64,000 nt of DNA from Hepsetus odoe (taxonomy: Eukaryota > Chordata > Actinopteri > Characiformes > Hepsetidae): NCBI GenBank assembly GCA_017165825.1, contig CM029386.1, positions 8,955,682 to 9,019,681 on the forward strand. Direction: 5' to 3'. A program made the position numbers and the translations under genes. Within the stretch, counting starts at the first letter, position 1. Each line of letters starts with the position of its first letter. Positions 10,420 through 23,223 of the stretch are shown piece after piece. The notes beneath the pieces are model-generated. The model saw only the letters and a program-made list of their open reading frames with translations, ran no database searches and was not told where the DNA came from.

Positions 10420-12415
10420 CCATACATAAGCTTCAACAGTTCATTCAGCCATTTGAGTGCTTTCAGTGTAATTTTAATACGACAGTATGAATGGGATGTT
10501 AATATGGATGACAGTCGCACCATCTGAAACTACATCAAAAACAAAACACAAACACAACCCCACACACCCCCTCACAACCCTCCAGTACAGCCCAGGTGAT
10601 ACATCCTCAAGATCATTGACACTTAATATAAATCCCATTGCCAAAGTAAAACAGCTCAGAACAGTTTTCTTTCCCTTCTGATTTGTTAGAATATTCTTTA
10701 TAGAAAGTGTTTACAGACAATTATTTTAAGCAATAAATTATTTTTTAACTACCACAAAACCATTTTTATAACCACTTTAGAAAAGTCACGCGTTAGCCAT
10801 TCCCTGAACTCCACTATTAGATGTGAAAATTAAAGTGGTCATTAGCCTTACTGGAATGACATTTGACCCAAGATACCAGCCAATATCTCAGACTCGAGAA
10901 GAATTTGGTAAGAGCTTGTGATAAGAACCAGCTGTCGGGCCACTGCATGGTTTTATGCAGTGGCTGAGGCTAAATTGTTAGCAGAATTGTAAATATTAAG
11001 CAAAAGTAAAATATAGAGAAAAGAAACATGTGAAGGAACCAAAAAAAAAAAAAAGTTTGTTGTAGTTTCAGTACTGATACTGGAACACATGTTATTCTCT
11101 ACAGCTAAAACTGATACTAATACTATGTTGAGAGGTACATAATGTGTTTGCAAACAAGTGTGAGTAACTCCTAACCAACCTTTATCCACAGAACACAAAC
11201 AAGGTATATACAACATGCATACACTGAAACTAAAGCTAGTATAGCATAGTGCTTGTCCAAAAATATATATATATTATTTTCTCAACAAACTTGCAACTTG
11301 ATGCTAATATTAAAGTTAATGTAAAAAAAAAAAAATTAGTGTCTGCTTATCATGAGAGGAAAAAAAAAAAAGCACAAGAGGCAGCTGATATTATTCAGTG
11401 TTTTTTTTTTTGGCAGATACTTTAATATATATTTAAATTCTTTTGTTAGCCAGAATTTATCATGAATCAAAAAATCTTATATTTCACTACATTTAAATGG
11501 TTTGACCCCTGTAAACTTCATCCAGAACCAACATGAATGACGCATGAACAAACAAATAAGTGTTCTACTGCAATTCTCATTAGAGAGTGGTTTATCCAGT
11601 CCCGCTAACAATGCTGATCTCAGCTGTAATTTTCCACTTGAGGTAGGCACAACAGCATTCCTGTTGCTCTCAAGTTGAACCTGATCTGTATCCCATTCAG
11701 CAAATTCACCAAAGACTAAAAAGTAAACGGGAGTGACACAACACACAAAAAAAAAAAAAACCTTCACTGAAATGTCTCCATTGAATCTTTTGTGTTTGAG
11801 TAGGTTGCCATTCAACCCCACATAACGGTGTCAGTTATTTAAAGGACTACACAGCACCAAACACAATAAAGTGTAGCGTTATCTTTTTATTGTGCACAGG
11901 AACTGGGGGTTGAACTGTCCAGTGTGGGCAGAGGTCAGGCAAATCCTGAAAAGGCAAATTGATAGCCAATATAAAATACCATCAATTATAAATAACAAAA
12001 ATGCCAGACAAGTACACCCATTCTCAGTTTTAATGAATTAGTAGAAATCTTTTTTTTTTTAAGTTACAATAGTTTGTAATATTTTCTAAATATATCAAAT
12101 AGGAGCAATAATGTTTTGTTTCGGTTAATATGCTGCCATTGAAGCAATAATTGTAGCTTCTACTCCAAATACATCTTCCATTATAAAGCTACTGGAACTG
12201 AAGCTCCAGTTTTAGCATCATACTCTTCAAAGAGTAGCAGATAAATACCTTAATGGATAACTATAGGAGATGCTTTGCCATGCCTTCATGCCATCTTTTA
12301 TTGTGATTGTTGCAGTGATATTTTCTTGTCTGTCCATAACTTTAGACACTTGCAGTGATGTCCAGTATTTCTGCTCATTCAGATATTTCTTGCAGTATGC
12401 ATTTTGTGTAGTATG

Positions 12416-12666
12416 CAGCCTAGTGGTTAGGCCCCCTTGTGGATCGGAAGGTCGTGGGATGAAGTCCCAGACCATTAGGTTGCCCTGAAGTACCCTTGAG
12501 CAAGGTACTGCGCACATGAGGTACTGTGCGCAGTACTGCCCCCCCAGGCATGTTCAACAGCTGCTCCCCCTTGCACGTGCGTGTGTGTATATGGGTGAAA
12601 AGCAGAGGTTGCATTTAGTTGTGTTACACTGTGTGTTGTGTTTCACAATGATAGAGTCACTTTCAC
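12416..12666 (+). mobile_element. SINE family A
   Basis: Starts gcctagtggttaggc and ends tgatagagtcactttcact; contains a small internal duplication of the ggtactg(t)gcgca segment. In micall2 intron 2. Confidence 0.8.
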
Positions 12667-12973
12667 TGCAGCAAATTACAGTGTGCCAAGAATGAACCAG
12701 ACAGCCATATTATATCATTTAATTATTAATTAGTGAAAACGACTGTCAAGCATATTGTCAACAGGCTCTACAGGTGCTTATCAACAAGGCAAGTGGTGAA
12801 AAGGCAGAAAACAGACACACACACAGTGTCAGTGGCCCTACTGCTTTAATCACAGTGTGCCACCCATATGACACTGTGTCAGTAGTGACAATGTCGGTCC
12901 CTTTCCACATGATAAACTGTAAGACAGCAGCCAATAAGGCTCAAACAGGCACTTGTAATTAACTGCCAACACC

Positions 12974-13050
<77 letters not shown>

Positions 13051-13290
13051 TGAGTGAGTGAGAGAGAGAGAGAGAGCGCTGTCAAACTGGAATTTCCAAA
13101 AAAGCTATTTGCATCATATAAGATAATGGGGGTAGGATTCGGGGGAGAGAGAGAGAGAGAGAGAGAAAGACAACAGGAAAGAGAAACAATGTTAAAGCAT
13201 TTTTGCAAAAAAAAAAGAAGAAAGATGATGATGTTGAACAGGAAGGAAGACTTAAAAGAGAAGAACAGAGCGAGAGAGAGAGAGAACGAA
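12974..13290 (+). repeat. (AG)n microsatellite cluster
   Basis: Almost pure (AG)n at 12974-13078, and shorter AG runs at 13147-13170 and 13268-13286. Confidence 0.95.
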
Positions 13291-16200
13291 CATGCACCTC
13301 TACTAATTTAGTTCTCAATTTTCCAGACATTTCCATCAGAAGACCTTTTAACATTACATCCACAGGCTGAAGAGCAAGAGCCGTTTCTCTGCACGTCTAA
13401 CAAGTTTGATAAACAACACAAGCCCTTGCCTACAATCGGTTCATCATTCACTCCGGAGGAGCAGGATGATATTTACATTAGATAAGCCCAACATAACTTT
13501 CACTTTCAAGGTTTTGAGAGCACTTTGCCATTAGAGACTGAGGGCACTTTTAGCTTCTAAAAAATTTAGTTCTTTATGTCCTTGAGAAGGGAAAGGCCCT
13601 CGCAATCTTTTAAAAAGACTGCTTAAAAGTCAAGCCTCAGGTCAGGTTTGATTAGTTTTAAATCACAGCCAGAGCTGACCTAAGCGGCAATAACCTTAAA
13701 ATAACCAAAAAAAACCAGAAACCAAACGAATCATAAACACACAGCCTAACTACGGTACATAGAACATTTTCGATTAAAAGCACTCCCAGAAATCATGTAA
13801 TGGTCCAGAAATTGGCTAGTACTTGCATTCATTTGGAATTCCCCCCTCCCCCTTCAGGGGTTTTGTTAAGTCTGTGTCTCTACAGGTCAGAGCGGTTTTG
13901 GCAGCCCACACGATATTAGGGTTTTGAATTTGTGTTATGGCTTAACTAGATTTAAAATAAAACATTCCCATGGGCTGTATAGCAAAATAAGCTCTTCTCT
14001 AATTGAGTACCATGTATTGCACCTTATTCAAAAAGTGGAAGTACTAACATAAAAGGGAAGAGTTAAACTGCAGTCGCACAAACTGATGTAATGTGGTTTG
14101 CAGGAACCTTTGATTAAAACAGCCTGTTTTTACAGTGTAGTTTCCATGTCATGTCCATGTTTGAAACTGTCTACTGTCATTTTTTTAAATAGTTTTATAA
14201 TAATTAGGAAAATGTGAAGATATGAAAAAGATATGAAAAAAGTTTTGTCCTCCCATCTTAGCTTTGTGAGAGAGAACCCCTGTGGTTGATTTAGCCTTTA
14301 CTGGCTGAGTAAAGAGGTCTTCAGTAACAGCAACAGATCAGAAATCAGTCCATACCTTTTGTTTTGGTCAGAAAAGCTTAGGCTGCTTTGGCTTAGCAAG
14401 GCTATTGATTCCTTAAGAACAAAAAGAAATGCAGTTTTGCAGTGTGGTGCTAGACAGGAATGTTTCAGAACAGAGTCAATGTTGACACAGTAAATAAATA
14501 AGTAAAGCCTTATTTTAAATAAATAAAAAAACAAACCCACGAAATTTCCAACATTTTCTCATATGGTCACTTTAAACAGTAAACAAAAAATATTATTACC
14601 ATAACATTAAAAAAGCTCACATAGGTCCTTCCTTACAAATGTTCTTTCACTTATTCTAATTTTTTGCATTTTTTTCCCCCTAATCAAACCTTCTATTCCG
14701 CATCAGCTATGTAACAATGGCCAATGGCCTCCACCTTTGGCATTTGCTTGTGAATTAAAGCAACGCCCAGACTATTTGCACACAGCACTCATGTAGAGTA
14801 GAGCTGCTCAATGCATCATTTGTTAATCATTAGCGCACCACTGGCCTTTGCAATACTAACAAAACCTAATCCCATGGTTCCTTCACTGTACACTATAAGC
14901 TTCTTCAGATTTGGAGGCATAGCTGTTTATTTTGCACCCCGACTGTTCATCTAATTACCTCCACTCATTCTCCTGCTTTCTGACATCATTATTATCTGGA
15001 CATGCCATTTTCAACGCAGCAGACCCTGGAGATGCAAAGACAGGAAACATTGGAATGTATATGATTTATGGTCTCCAACCTTGGCAACTTTTCCACCCTG
15101 ACTGCAAATGTTTTGTTTTTTTTTTTTTTTTGTTTAAAAAAACCCAAAAAATAAACAGCTTCCAACAGAGCATCGCATTCCACAGACGGTCACTCAGCTT
15201 TTGGCTTCCAGCAGTCAGACTAAGAGGTCCCAAAAACTATGAAAGTTCATCCATTAATCAACACTAAAGTGGAAAAGGGTGAATCAGAAAATCCATAGCC
15301 ATTGCGCAAGTTCAGATGCTCTTTTCAACACTTAACAATGCCATCAGTGGCGAAAGAGAAGACCAGCTGTCAGTGAATAAATATATAGAGGACAGATTCA
15401 TCTGTCTGGCCTGGATGTATGATTTACAGGTCAAGAATGAACAAACAAAACATTTGTAAATATGTAGGAACATATTGCTGTGGGGTTCATAGGCTGAGAA
15501 TAATATTCAATATTTTTCATGTACATATCCTGAAAAAAGGAAGCTGACCTACTACTACCACCTCGACTGGAAAATTTTACTTTATAAAGCATAAAAATTT
15601 ATATTTCAATTAATGATCTTAAAAATGTGGTTAAATGCATAGATAATTCAACATCTGTCTAGAGCCAACACTATTTTTTTATGGAAATATCTGCCAATCC
15701 CAATAGGATTCCTGCACATCCTGCATCCTTAAAGTTAAGCCCTTTATCCTGTCACTACACATCCAGACCAAACACAGCTTTGCTTAGATTCACATTTCCC
15801 AGGAACTGCAAATCACATACAAATAATCTGTCATGCGTATAACCACATCAAGGTCTGCCTAACATCTTGCAAAACATATCAATGTGTGGCAATACCATGA
15901 ACATTACAGGAAATGTTATACATGTTGATGGAACTGAACTACCAGTCAACTTCATTGGGACTGGCTTTTACAGGCAGCATTCTTCGCCTGCAAGTCACCA
16001 AGAACATTCGGCAAAAATGCCTGCAAGCACCACAGAATCACAATTAACTCCATGCATTCAGCCTAATGAGCAACAGCTCCCACAAGCCATGAAATGCTTT
16101 GAAGAGTGGATACAAAAGAATGAGAGTCCATAAAAGCAGTAAAAAGAAATGGAACTGAAAAACAATGTCAAAGGGTAGCGGATATTCCCAAACTGTGACA

Positions 16201-18343
16201 CTGGGTAACTCTACACCCTGGTTGACTTTTCTTACAGTGAGGAGAAACAGGTCTTCAAACACTTTTGTTTGTTAATATAATTATAGTATCAATATTCACA
16301 ACAGAAGTACACATAATATCAGTTGACTTTGTACTTAACAGCATATGTCCATAAGCCAATAGGAAGTAAGTACTGACGCTGCGGTGAGTTGGTGCTTATA
16401 AATACAATGAAAAAGCAAAAACATAAACAAGACTTGTTTGGAAAAGGGAAATGCATTTTCACAGTATATTAAAATACACATTTATGTATAGGCTAAAATA
16501 AATATTTCACATCAGAAGAAGCAGCTATAGCAATGAAACTACAATGTTCTGAAACAACGATACTGGCTTTATCCCACAACAATAAGGAGCTAGGCAAGAA
16601 AGATGCCAGCAGTCATTTGAATGGTTCTAAGATGACCTGAAAGCAGCAGAAACAGTTACACCAACCAAGATAAGCACATAACTGCGAGATAATCACCTCC
16701 ACCCAACACTTAGCTTCTCTACATGAAAATAAATGCTTAAAAATGTTTACACAAGCATTTCCAGAGTTAAAACACATTTGAGTTAACTTACTCCGGTCAG
16801 GCCAAATAATAGGAGTCCTTGGCAATAATTCAGCTCATCACATTTAGAGAAAGAAGGGTTGATCCCACAATGCAACACCTACAGGGAAGTATGGTGGTGG
16901 AAGTATTCTGAAATACTTATTTGTAAATAGCCCTGGGGTTTTATACTTCATCAAAATAAACATCAATGTGCACAGAAACTTTACTGGAGAATTTAATCTC
17001 AGTAACCAAGAAACTAAAACGCAGTGACAGCTGAAGTTTGATTCATAAAATGGAATTTATAATGCTTGGCCAATGTACTAAATCCCACTGGAAATTCTGG
17101 TGTAATTTTGAAACTTAAACTCAAAATTAAAGCAACGGACCACAACTGAACTACAAAGCCGCAAAAACAAAATCGCTTCTTAACCAAACCATAAAACTGC
17201 TTTGCCAAAAAAATAAATAAAAATAGATGTTAATTTGTGGTATCCTTCTATCCCCTTTTATTTAGTCTGTTAAACTAAGCTTTGTTTATACAAAAATACA
17301 TGTGCGAACTGGACGTATAATAAACATAATATTATATAATAATACATATAATAAACTCATCGTATTTCTCCAAGTCGGTAATGGCACTGAAGCCTGAAAC
17401 TTGAGGAAAATTCTCAGCCCATTGTGTCCGATCAGAAAGGCAATATATCAAATTCATTACATCATTACATTTATAGCAGGGGTAAGCTATAAGTACATGC
17501 TACTAATAGTTAGCATAAACCTGATAAATACACATCGCAATTAGCTGTTCTGAGCATATTAAAGAGCTGACCTCCTGAATTTTTCACTACAAGCATAAAC
17601 AGGCCCAGTTAATACACCAAACAGTATTAAAACCAACTGCCAGGTATTGTGGTTCCCTGTGGTTCCAAAACAGTTCTGACATGTTGAAACATGGACTCCA
17701 CAAGACCTCTGAAGGTGTGCTGTGGTTTCATCAAGACATTAGCAGCGGTTCTGTGAGTTTTGCGGTGGTAACACAACTAATAGACTAGTTTGCCCAGCAC
17801 ATCCCACAGATTTGGAGGCCAAATCACCACCTTAAACTTTTTTTTTTTTTTTTTCCCTGTGTGGAATGGTGCTGTCCTTCCTTGGGCCACTATCAGCAGG
17901 TAAATGACCACTGCATACTGGTGGATCTGTTTTGAAGATGACCCCAGATTGCTTGCCTGTTTTTCCTGCCCACCTTTGACATGTGCCACTGTAATTTGTC
18001 AATGTTTTTCATGCTGAGGCTGATCAATGCACCATGCATTATAATGTGAAAAAGCCCTCCCCAAACATACCAACTCTCAATCAAAAATTAATATTCATCA
18101 GAACATTGCACATTTTCACCCTATTAAAGTACAGTTTTAAAGGGTTGTAAAACCTTTCCAATAAAAGACGCTTACAGATGCTGGCAGGCTTGTACATGCC
18201 ACTTTAGGACAAAATCATGCTGTGCCTTCTTTTGAATCTGCTAGAAAGGAAATTATGTGAAATGTAGCATAAAAACTGGCATTGCCACTTCTCAGCAATG
18301 CGTTTGTGAAAGCAGACATTGTGCTAAAGCCAAGAACTCTTAC

Positions 18344-18392
18344 CAGGTGGTTGTTATCGTAGACATTTTCTTTGCTCAAGGAGTCAAAGTCT
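18344..18392 (-). pseudogene. micall2: micall2 exon 2 (CH domain), intact
   Basis: 49 nt: IDFDSLSKENVYDNNHL, acceptor ttgtag, donor gtaaga, phase 0 out. Human equivalent: INFSALKKENIYENNKL. Confidence 0.88.
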
Positions 18393-18394
18393 CT

Positions 18395-18915
18395 ACAATA
18401 AAAGAGAGAACAAGTCATTTTAAGTCAAATAAAGGTAATGTCTCTACAGTAAAACAGGCAGCAAGTCATTTTAAAGCAAACTCAGTACAACACAACAGGG
18501 AACAAGTCATTTTAAGGCCAATGGTAGCCAAATTTCTATCCGCACCAAGCTGGCACAGTACTGGTGGCTGTTAACTGGTCGCTGTTAACCAGGGCCTCAA
18601 TTGCCCTGGTATGGAGACTCATACAAATACTGACTGGGCAAAAGTTTTAGACCAGATTTAAATCTTCCTGATTTAAGCCTCCCCATTTATCCGGGTTTTG
18701 GACCGTCGTGAAGAATAACAATGGCTTCTGCATCCCTAGTGGTTGGGTAAAAGCATTTTAGGGCAAAATCCCTGCAATACAAGATGGAACAAGCCATCTT
18801 AAGCCATTTTAGGTCAAAGTCTACAATAAAAGAAAGAACAAACCATTTTAAGTAATTTAATAATTATAAATCATTTAAAACCTCTACAATAAGAGGGAAC
18901 AAATCATTTAAAGGC
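18395..18915 (+). repeat. degenerate short tandem units around repeat E
   Basis: A 35-45-bp unit of the form (tctctacaataaaaga)...(gaacaagtcattttaa) recurs at 18395, 18440, 18490, 18785, 18825 and 18885, split by repeat E copy 1. It begins 3 bp from micall2 exon 2. Confidence 0.6.
18515..18745 (+). repeat. dispersed repeat E, copy 1
   Basis: Shares cagtactggtggctgttaac, taaccagggcctcaattg and ccccatttatccgggttttg with 30905-31170. Element type unknown. Confidence 0.6.
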
Positions 18916-19029
18916 ACTTTGAGCAACAGATACACACACAAACACATCCCTAACAACAACAATCGGCAGGAAATATGCCAGCGAGCAAAAACGTCCAAAA
19001 ACAGCAAACTTTTGTGGCCATTTTTACAC

Positions 19030-19480
19030 AAAAAGCTGTGCGAGTGAGTATTTTCCAGGCTAATTTACGAGTCGAGACAAGGCTGGTGCGCATGCGCGAA
19101 TTCTTGACTTTCATTCACGGATTAGTTGTTTGTCGCTGAAAAGTTTGTAAACGGCGGTTTTTGAAGCCGGGAGGACTTTCTGAGCGGCCGCTTGAAGTGA
19201 TCGCGATGTCCTGCCGGCGGTTTGGAGATAGAGGACAGAGTGACTCACATGAGGTCGGGTCTGTGTCTGTGGAGCAGCGCGCAGAAGGCCAAGCCGTCTC
19301 TGAAGGACGTGGTCATGTTGGTGATGGAAACATCTCTGTAGCCTTCACACTGCACCTTACACCACTGCTGAAGAGCCTTCACCGCGGCCATGCGCTCACA
19401 CACACAAAACACGCCGAGAAGAAGCTAAGCGTTTAAACCGCTCCGCCACCGAACTCCAGCAGAACAGCGAGAAAAACACC
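19030..19480 (-). promoter_or_regulatory. micall2: CpG-rich promoter region of micall2 with NRF1 site
   Basis: A CpG-rich island (including a NotI-type GCGGCCGC near 19184) covers exon 1 and its flanks in otherwise AT-rich DNA. TGCGCATGCGCG at 19087-19098 is a full palindromic NRF1 motif, located in the first intron. CpG survival suggests the promoter is, or was until recently, germline-unmethylated. Confidence 0.6.
19249..19391 (-). pseudogene. micall2: micall2 exon 1 (CH domain N-terminus), intact
   Basis: ATG at 19389-19391; MAAVKALQQWCKVQC... to HRHRPDL plus two bases, donor gtgagt. Intact and close to the vertebrate MICALL2 N-terminus. Confidence 0.9.
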
Positions 19481-20979
19481 AACACAAGCAACCATGCAGG
19501 AGGAGGAGTCGTCTTATATACACACACACACAGTATCTCTCTTACACACTCACTCAACCCCAGTCTCTCTCTCCCTTTTTCTCTTTCTCACTGATTTCCT
19601 TTTTCTTTTCTCTTTTTCTGTGCATATGTTTCTCTTTCTAACTCTCACTTTTCTTTCTTTTACTTTGTATCACTTTCTCTTAGTCTGGCCTTTTTTCAGT
19701 CCCCCTTTCTTTTTTCACACTTTTTTATTTTTGTCATTTGCTTTTCTTTATTTCTCTATTGCCACCTCTTCTCTTTCCATCCCCTTTCTTTTTTTTTAGA
19801 AAAAATCCTGAAATCTCCTTTTCCTTTCTCCGTTTCCATGTCTGGAAAATCTGGCAAATAACTAACTTTAAAAAAACTAACTGATATGAGGTGTGTGTTG
19901 AGACCTAGTACACTCGTACACACTGCTGGCGGAAACTTCCAGGTTTATTTTACAAACCTGGGTGTGTCTGCCAGTGAAAGGCTGTCAGGTGCTCTGCAGG
20001 ACCAGCTCCGTCCTGTCCCATATCTAACCTTCACACAGTGAGCGGTTATGTCATGGACAGATAATGCAAGTTTGGGAAATTTACTACCAGACCAGCACTC
20101 GCTCTGCACACTGACAAAGTGAAATTTCCTTCCACTTTTCACAAGCACAGTGTATTTCAGTGCATGTCCTGCTGAGTGGGGGTCACGGCTCACTGCAGAG
20201 AATCAGAGCCATTTCTCAAAACTGGTGGTGAAAAGAACCAGACATCGCGCCTACAAGACAAACGTAGTTTTTTTTTTTTCTCTCTCTCCCAACCCATCAA
20301 TCTTCTGAGAGTTCGTATCGGATGTTGATGATAAAAAATTAGTTTTCTTTGCATTTACCCCCTTCTATGATTAATGGGATTAAAAATTAAACATACGAGT
20401 ACAATTTAAAGCATATAATAAAACTAATAGTATGAACAAAAAGAATATCAGGCGATTTTTAGAAATTCTGCAAAAAAAAATGTTCTCGAATACATCATTG
20501 TGGGCAACTTAATATATAAATATCCGCAAATGTAAAGATGAAAGAGGATAAAAGTGAAACTGGAAAAAAAAAACAAGTTTGTAATGATTTTTAAACACTT
20601 TGATGGGTTTCTCAGTAAATTACAGTCACGTGTTAAAGTTTGAACATGTCTGTTATTTACTAAATAAAAATGTACTAACACACTCCAAAAAGGCAACAGA
20701 AATTAAATTTTATTTTACTGCACAGCTTCAATATCTCTCTCTCGCTCTCTCTCTATATATATAATGGTACATTTTGCACAGGCCACACTTTTATGATGTT
20801 TCATTCAGTAGATCAATATTAACTATGTTCCTGTTATTTTTATCTTAGAAAATTAATAAAGTATCTTATTTCTGGGAATGCAAAAACATTTGACTGTACA
20901 TGCATTTAAGAAATGCTATAAGGATAACGATGAAGAGAGCTGTGTGCAAAGTGGACAAATTATATACTTTATTGATTTT
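19481..20979. other. 5' flank of micall2 with pyrimidine-rich tract
   Basis: 19540-19800 is a strongly T/C-rich, purine-poor stretch directly upstream of the micall2 promoter; the rest is unremarkable AT-rich DNA. Confidence 0.6.
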
Positions 20980-21236
20980 TACTCTTTTTCTTTCGGCTGC
21001 TTCCGTTTAGGGGTCGCCACAGCAGATCAACCGTCTCCATTTCTTCCTGTCCTCTGCATCTTTCCCCTTCAAACAAACCACCTGCATGTCCTCTCTCGCC
21101 ACATCCATAAACCTCCTCTTTGGTCTTCCTCCTCTCCTCTTTCCTGGCACACCTCCATCTTCAACATCCTCCTTCCATTATAATCTTCGTCTCTCCTCTG
21201 GACATGTCCAAACCAACTCAACATTACTTCTGTGGA
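20980..21236 (-). mobile_element. RTE-type LINE 3' fragment
   Basis: Reverse strand encodes the conserved C-terminus (WFGHVQRRDE..., GRPKRRF, then CGDP) and the ctgtggcgacccctaaacgg-type 3' end. It lies between gaa and micall2. Confidence 0.8.
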
Positions 21237-21239
21237 TCC

Positions 21240-23024
21240 TGTGTGATGTTTGTTTAGTTTACTCTGGAAAATGACTTATTTAGGTTTGTTCACTAAAGAA
21301 AATGAGTTATTGACCATATTCTAGTGGAAGTGACTCTCGCAACAGTTCTTGCTGAACAATAAGCTTGCATTTCTTCTTTAACTGTAATTTTTTTTTTTTT
21401 GCAGTTGTCTTATTTCCAACCAAACAGGATCCCTTGCTCCTGCTTGTATCTGCTCTAAATTTGACAAGCACTTAATTAACTGTAAAAGAAGCCAATGCTT
21501 TATTTAATACACACTTCTGAATCTATTAAAGTGAGCAAACAAAAATTAAAATGTCATTTTACAGTTTTTAAACACGCCAGTTACTGCCTCATGCATTACT
21601 ACTGTAAATGAAAAAACGGGCCACAATGAAAATGAACACTTTCAAATAAATTCAAAGGACAAAACAAATGCAAAGAAATTTAAATGGCATCTGCATAAAA
21701 CCCTGCACAGCCTTCAAAAGAATTGGCCCATAGCATACCATTTTTATTTCTGAATTAATTTTACAGCATCATTTTCTGGCCTCTTCTTATCCCTTGCATT
21801 TAAACAGGCTGAAGAACAAACTTGAATAGTGCTTATGATATGGGCAATTTAATATTCAAAAAATAAAAAAAAGATTCATTCATCAAGTTTGCTGAAGCTC
21901 CTTAAAGCGAAATGTAATAACTCCCAGAAGGAAGCAGAACTTTTAAGGATTATGCTTGAAATAACATTTCATAAGTGAAGTTACAAATGACCATTTGAAA
22001 TGAAATCGAAAACATGTGTTGCACTGTAAACAACGGGGGGAGGGGGAGATCATGAACTCTGAAGATTTAAATGTGAAGGATATAGATTTTTGAAAGAAAT
22101 GGCAGATGCGGGAGGAATTCTGAATAGGATTTCTTTTCTGTTCCATTGATAAGACCCGTGCAAGTTTTTCTTTCAAGTGTGCTAACCAAGAAAAAGCACA
22201 AAAATGGGCACAGTGGAGCTCCCTCGCTTTACAAACTATATAATAGCGATTGCTACATTCACCGTAAAGTGACTACACAGACAAACACAGCTTTGATGCG
22301 TTAAAAGGCACGGTGTATTAAAAAGCACATCAACGATGCTGCAGTAACATCAGTCAACATCAGCGCTAGAAGTTTAAGTAGGGCTTTCAGCTCACAGTAT
22401 CACACCATGAAAGGCATCATTTCAAAATACAAGTCATTTGCTCTTACGCATTAGTGCCACATGGAGATTAAACATGCAGCAGGAGTATAACGTACCATCC
22501 TTATGCCCCATTAGTGCAATTAATCTTAATGAAAAGCATAAATAAAGCACACTATTTAAACTTCAGCTACAAGATTTGGAGCAGGTTTCCTCAGAGCACA
22601 GCAGCATGAACATCAGCATGAATCACATATTACAAAGATCTAACATTCACGTTCACAACAGCACGTGATGCATTCGGCTATGAACATTCTTGCAATAAAA
22701 ATTACTTTACATCAACATGGTTATTATGCATTATGAATTATTATAAAATTATGAAAATCATCACATATTTAGACATCAAGTATTAAATTAATGCTTTACA
22801 GACCCGCCAATCTGAGCCATAGTTCTCACCCTCACTCCGAAGCTGGGAGTTTAGATTTAAAACTAAACTTGAAGTAAAACCTCTTATAACAGGTTATAAT
22901 CATCATGTACCAAACTGGCATGTACATAAAATGCTATGTGAAGATATACATTAAAAACACGACAATTATGAAAAAAAAAAATCTTAGATCACCTGTGTTT
23001 ATAATGAATCATAAAGCACTGAAA
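21240..23024. other. intergenic between gaa and micall2
   Basis: AT-rich, single-copy-looking DNA. No ORF with splice context, no recognised repeat. Confidence 0.6.
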
Positions 23025-23169
23025 GTAAAATGCTTTGAACAGTTTATTCATTCATTATAAGCAGCTAGTTATAGCTATAAGCTAAAGTTAATGTTCATAG
23101 CCATGCTTAGGTTTCCTCAGGCAGGATAATGGATGTGTTCAAAGTTTGAGACATCACTTTCATAGATTG
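23025..23169 (-). terminator. gaa: gaa 3' UTR and poly(A) signal
   Basis: On the minus strand AATAAA occurs at 23048-23043, about 120 nt after the proposed gaa stop. It is the first canonical signal downstream. The cleavage site itself cannot be seen. Confidence 0.55.
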
Positions 23170-23223
23170 TTACCAGCTCAGCATGTCCACAAGGCTCATT
23201 GGCTCCCACTCATAATTATTGCA
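23170..23223 (-). CDS. gaa: gaa terminal coding exon 19 (tentative)
   Basis: 17 codons and TAA at 23170-23172, ending MSLVDMLSW (human MGEQFLVSWC). Phase 0 fits exon 18, the total protein length becomes 953 aa, and an AATAAA follows about 120 nt downstream. The acceptor (gtgtag) has a poor polypyrimidine tract, so the 5' edge is uncertain. Confidence 0.6.
   Translation of the reverse strand, partial: CNNYEWEPMSLVDMLSW

Larger units (their letters stand above)
10420..18343. other. micall2 intron 2
   Basis: About 8 kb of AT-rich DNA. Apart from the SINE at 12.4 kb, the AG repeats and several A/T homopolymers (for example 17839-17855), I see no exon or recognisable element. Confidence 0.6.
696..19391 (-). 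pseudogene. micall2: micall2 (MICAL-like 2) homologue, decayed, 15 exons seen
   Basis: MICALL2 (JRAB) is a Rab8/Rab13 effector linking membrane traffic to actin and junctions. Here a CH domain (exons 1-4), LIM domain (exons 5-6), Ser/Pro-rich linker (6-11) and bMERB Rab-binding domain (12-15) appear in the family order. The N-terminus (ALQQWCKVQCEGYRDV, MTTSFRDGLAFCALLHRHRP) and YYNYFHGRSPIGGMAG match MICALL2 better than MICALL1. Exon 3 lacks its acceptor and one base; exon 6 changes frame and has a stop; exons 7 and 8 have in-frame stops; exon 9 is shifted; exons 12, 13 and 15 are shifted or stopped. Exons 1, 2, 4, 5, 10, 11 and 14 are intact. The last exon(s) lie left of the window. Alternative: a functional gene with an assembly full of indels, which the clean gaa makes unlikely. 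Confidence 0.8.

Noticed and set aside
12879..13363. Several overlapping frames over 80 aa on both strands
   Set aside because: They are translations of the (AG)n microsatellite (Ser-Leu or Arg-Glu repeats).
696..19391. MICALL1 or MICAL1-3 instead of micall2
   Set aside because: No monooxygenase domain, and the ALQQWC...GYRDV start and HGRSPIGGMAG segment fit MICALL2 rather than MICALL1.
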